Notes under the pieces: model-generated
The model's input: the letters and a program-made list of their open reading frames with translations, nothing else
Database searches by the model: none
What the model was told of the DNA's origin: nothing
Shown: in pieces, positions 63,204 to 64,000 of the stretch
Layout: each line of letters opens with the position of its first letter
How positions within the stretch are numbered: position 1 is the first letter of the stretch
Assembly: GCA_016219875.1 (NCBI GenBank)
Contig: JACRJZ010000010.1
Coordinates: 39,771 to 103,770 of the forward strand
DNA: 64,000 nt
Direction of reading: 5' to 3'
DNA from: Verrucomicrobiota bacterium
GTDB taxonomy: Bacteria; Verrucomicrobiota; Verrucomicrobiia; Limisphaerales; JACRJZ01
Translations under genes and position numbers: made by a program

Positions 63204-63575
63204 TCAGAGCGACGCCGGGGACACGCCCACGCCCACAATGCTACAGGCCTGGATGACGTTCAGCCCCAGCCGTTCTGCCTCGGCGATCACTTCGTCGGAT
63301 TCGGTGCCGGGATTGAGCCAGAGTTCATCGCAGCCTCGGGCCGCGATCTCGGGCAGGATCTTGAGCAGGACGTAGGACGGCAGATACACGCTCACCATGT
63401 CGGGATACTCGGGCACGTCACGGATGCTGGCGAAAGCGGGCAAGCCCTCGATGGCCGGCTCTTTGGGATGAACCGGATAGACGGTGTAGCCCTGCTGACG
63501 AAACGCGCGCACCGCTTTGTTGCCGTACTTGCTGCGGTCGTTGGACGCGCCAATGATGGCAATGGTTTTGGCCAT
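63204..63575 (-). CDS. CoA-binding domain protein (YccU-like)
   Basis: This 123-aa Rossmann-fold protein of the CoA_binding_2 family has MAKTIAIIGASNDRSKYGNK, GYTVYPVHPKEPAIEGLPAF, VSVYLPSYVLLKILPEIAAR and ELWLNPGTESDEVIAEAE. The family is stand-alone and binds CoA or NAD-like ligands; the physiological role is unknown. A 7-codon upstream extension (MPAVPDL) is less likely than ATG 63575. Confidence 0.92.
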   Translation of the reverse strand: MAKTIAIIGASNDRSKYGNKAVRAFRQQGYTVYPVHPKEPAIEGLPAFASIRDVPEYPDMVSVYLPSYVLLKILPEIAARGCDELWLNPGTESDEVIAEAERLGLNVIQACSIVGVGVSPASL

Positions 63576-63742
63576 GAGATCTGGGACCGCCGGCACCTCT
63601 TCGGCCGCCGAGGCGGTTCGGCAAGGAAGGTAGTGCGTTTCGCGAAGCGCGCAAACGCGACGGCCTCAGCGGGAACTTCCGACGCGGAACTGGGCCGTGA
63701 AAACGGTTTCGGATGTTTGAAACCGAACGCCGAAGTTGAATC

Positions 63743-63869
63743 GCCGCAAAGAACTCAAAGATCACAAAAACCAAGAGCTTCAGGCCGTCTGGGTCGAATG
63801 CGTTTTCATGCGACTCCGCTGTTGGCACTCCCGTGGTCCCTCTTTGCGTTTCCTTGAGTTCTTTGTGGC
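63743..63869 (+). repeat. Inverted-repeat element with GCCGCAAAGAACTCAAAG ends
   Basis: GCCGCAAAGAACTCAAAG at the left pairs with CTTGAGTTCTTTGTGGC at the right (17 bases, about one mismatch and one indel). Same design as 26246-26387 and 56351-56468. The remaining 63576-63742 stretch shows nothing recognisable. Confidence 0.65.
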
Positions 63870-63884
63870 CCATTTCGGTTTTCG

Positions 63885-64000
63885 GGTGTGCGCCGGTGAA
63901 GCTGGCCGCCACGCGGGTGCGAGTCCCGCCGGTCGAATTAGACTGTTCACGACCGAAAGCTGGGTCTGGGAAGAGGCCGCGAGGCCGAACCCGAAAGCAC
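63885..64000 (+). promoter_or_regulatory. Cobalamin-riboswitch-like leader, cut by the window end
   Basis: The sequence carries GCGGGTGCGAGTCCCGC, then CGGTCG...ACTGT...CGACCG, then GGTCTGGGAAGAGGCCGCG and GAACCCGAAAGC. In cobalamin riboswitches this order (GGTGCGAGTCC, ACTGT, CTGGGAAG, GAACCC-GAAAGC, then CAGGA-ACC) is conserved; the last B12-box part would lie just outside. If right, the next gene downstream on the plus strand should be a B12 transport, B12 synthesis or B12-independent isozyme gene. The upstream GGGAA strand is not obvious, hence moderate confidence. Confidence 0.55.

Noticed and set aside
63917..63942. tRNA T-arm-like GCGGG-TGCGAGT-CCCGC
   Set aside because: The loop lacks TTC, no acceptor or anticodon arm can be placed upstream, and the context fits the cobalamin-type RNA better.

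Overview
The window is high-GC bacterial DNA, most likely from Verrucomicrobiota (a Pedosphaera/Limisphaera-like lineage). This is inferred from content. There are very large secreted proteins built from choice-of-anchor, Calx-beta, LamG, PKD and FN3-like modules, a prepilin-like protein with the [23 protein letters not shown] signal, duplicated orphan ABC permeases, and intergenic regions full of small palindromic repeats. No rRNA, tRNA or CRISPR array was found.

Layout. 1-8092: an ABC efflux cluster (two large permeases, a beta-lactamase-fold serine hydrolase that carries a copied permease leader, a MacB/LolD-type ATPase and a HlyD/MacA-type adaptor). 8135-11473: a membrane protein, then clpP-clpX. 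11788-14952: a multicopper oxidase with three FN3 domains. 15440-19210: a small polysaccharide cluster (epimerase, FkbM-like protein, glycosyltransferase, membrane-anchored protein). 19633-22966: coaD, the YceD gene, rpmF, plsX and fabH, a classic lipid/CoA cluster. 23275-28314: a TPR protein and a PQQ-type propeller protein separated by repeats. 28314-35000: a 2228-aa beta-helix/Calx-beta/LamG protein. 35096-37624: rph, a histidine phosphatase gene and prmA. 37783-42450: two small genes, a prepilin-like protein and a secreted propeller-like protein. 42622-50906: a 1951-aa metzincin-type protease and a 710-aa secreted TIM-barrel/FN3/Ig protein. 51024-53176: purB and a four-helix-bundle gene. 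53242-56883: wreckage of a TIR...COR-like...DUF4365 gene with an intact two-gene cassette inside it (sensor kinase plus receiver-nuclease fusion). 57089-59907: a SWIM/SNF2 helicase broken by a one-base frameshift. 59965-63575: a YgbA_NO-family protein, a GH106-like glycosidase and a CoA-binding protein. The right edge holds the start of a cobalamin-riboswitch-like RNA.

Two things stand out. The first is the histidine kinase and receiver-PD-(D/E)XK cassette at 53693-55766. It has the architecture of a phosphorelay-controlled nuclease (defence-like) and sits inside a decayed TIR gene. The second is the repeat load. At least five palindrome families, most with the GTAG or GGAG foot typical of REP sequences, occur between genes and also in-frame inside genes (TIR remnant, four-helix protein, SNF2 protein, and the N-termini of the phosphatase and TPR genes). 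A 240-bp composite element occurs twice, and its central hairpin shows a compensatory base-pair change. No REP transposase is visible in the window.
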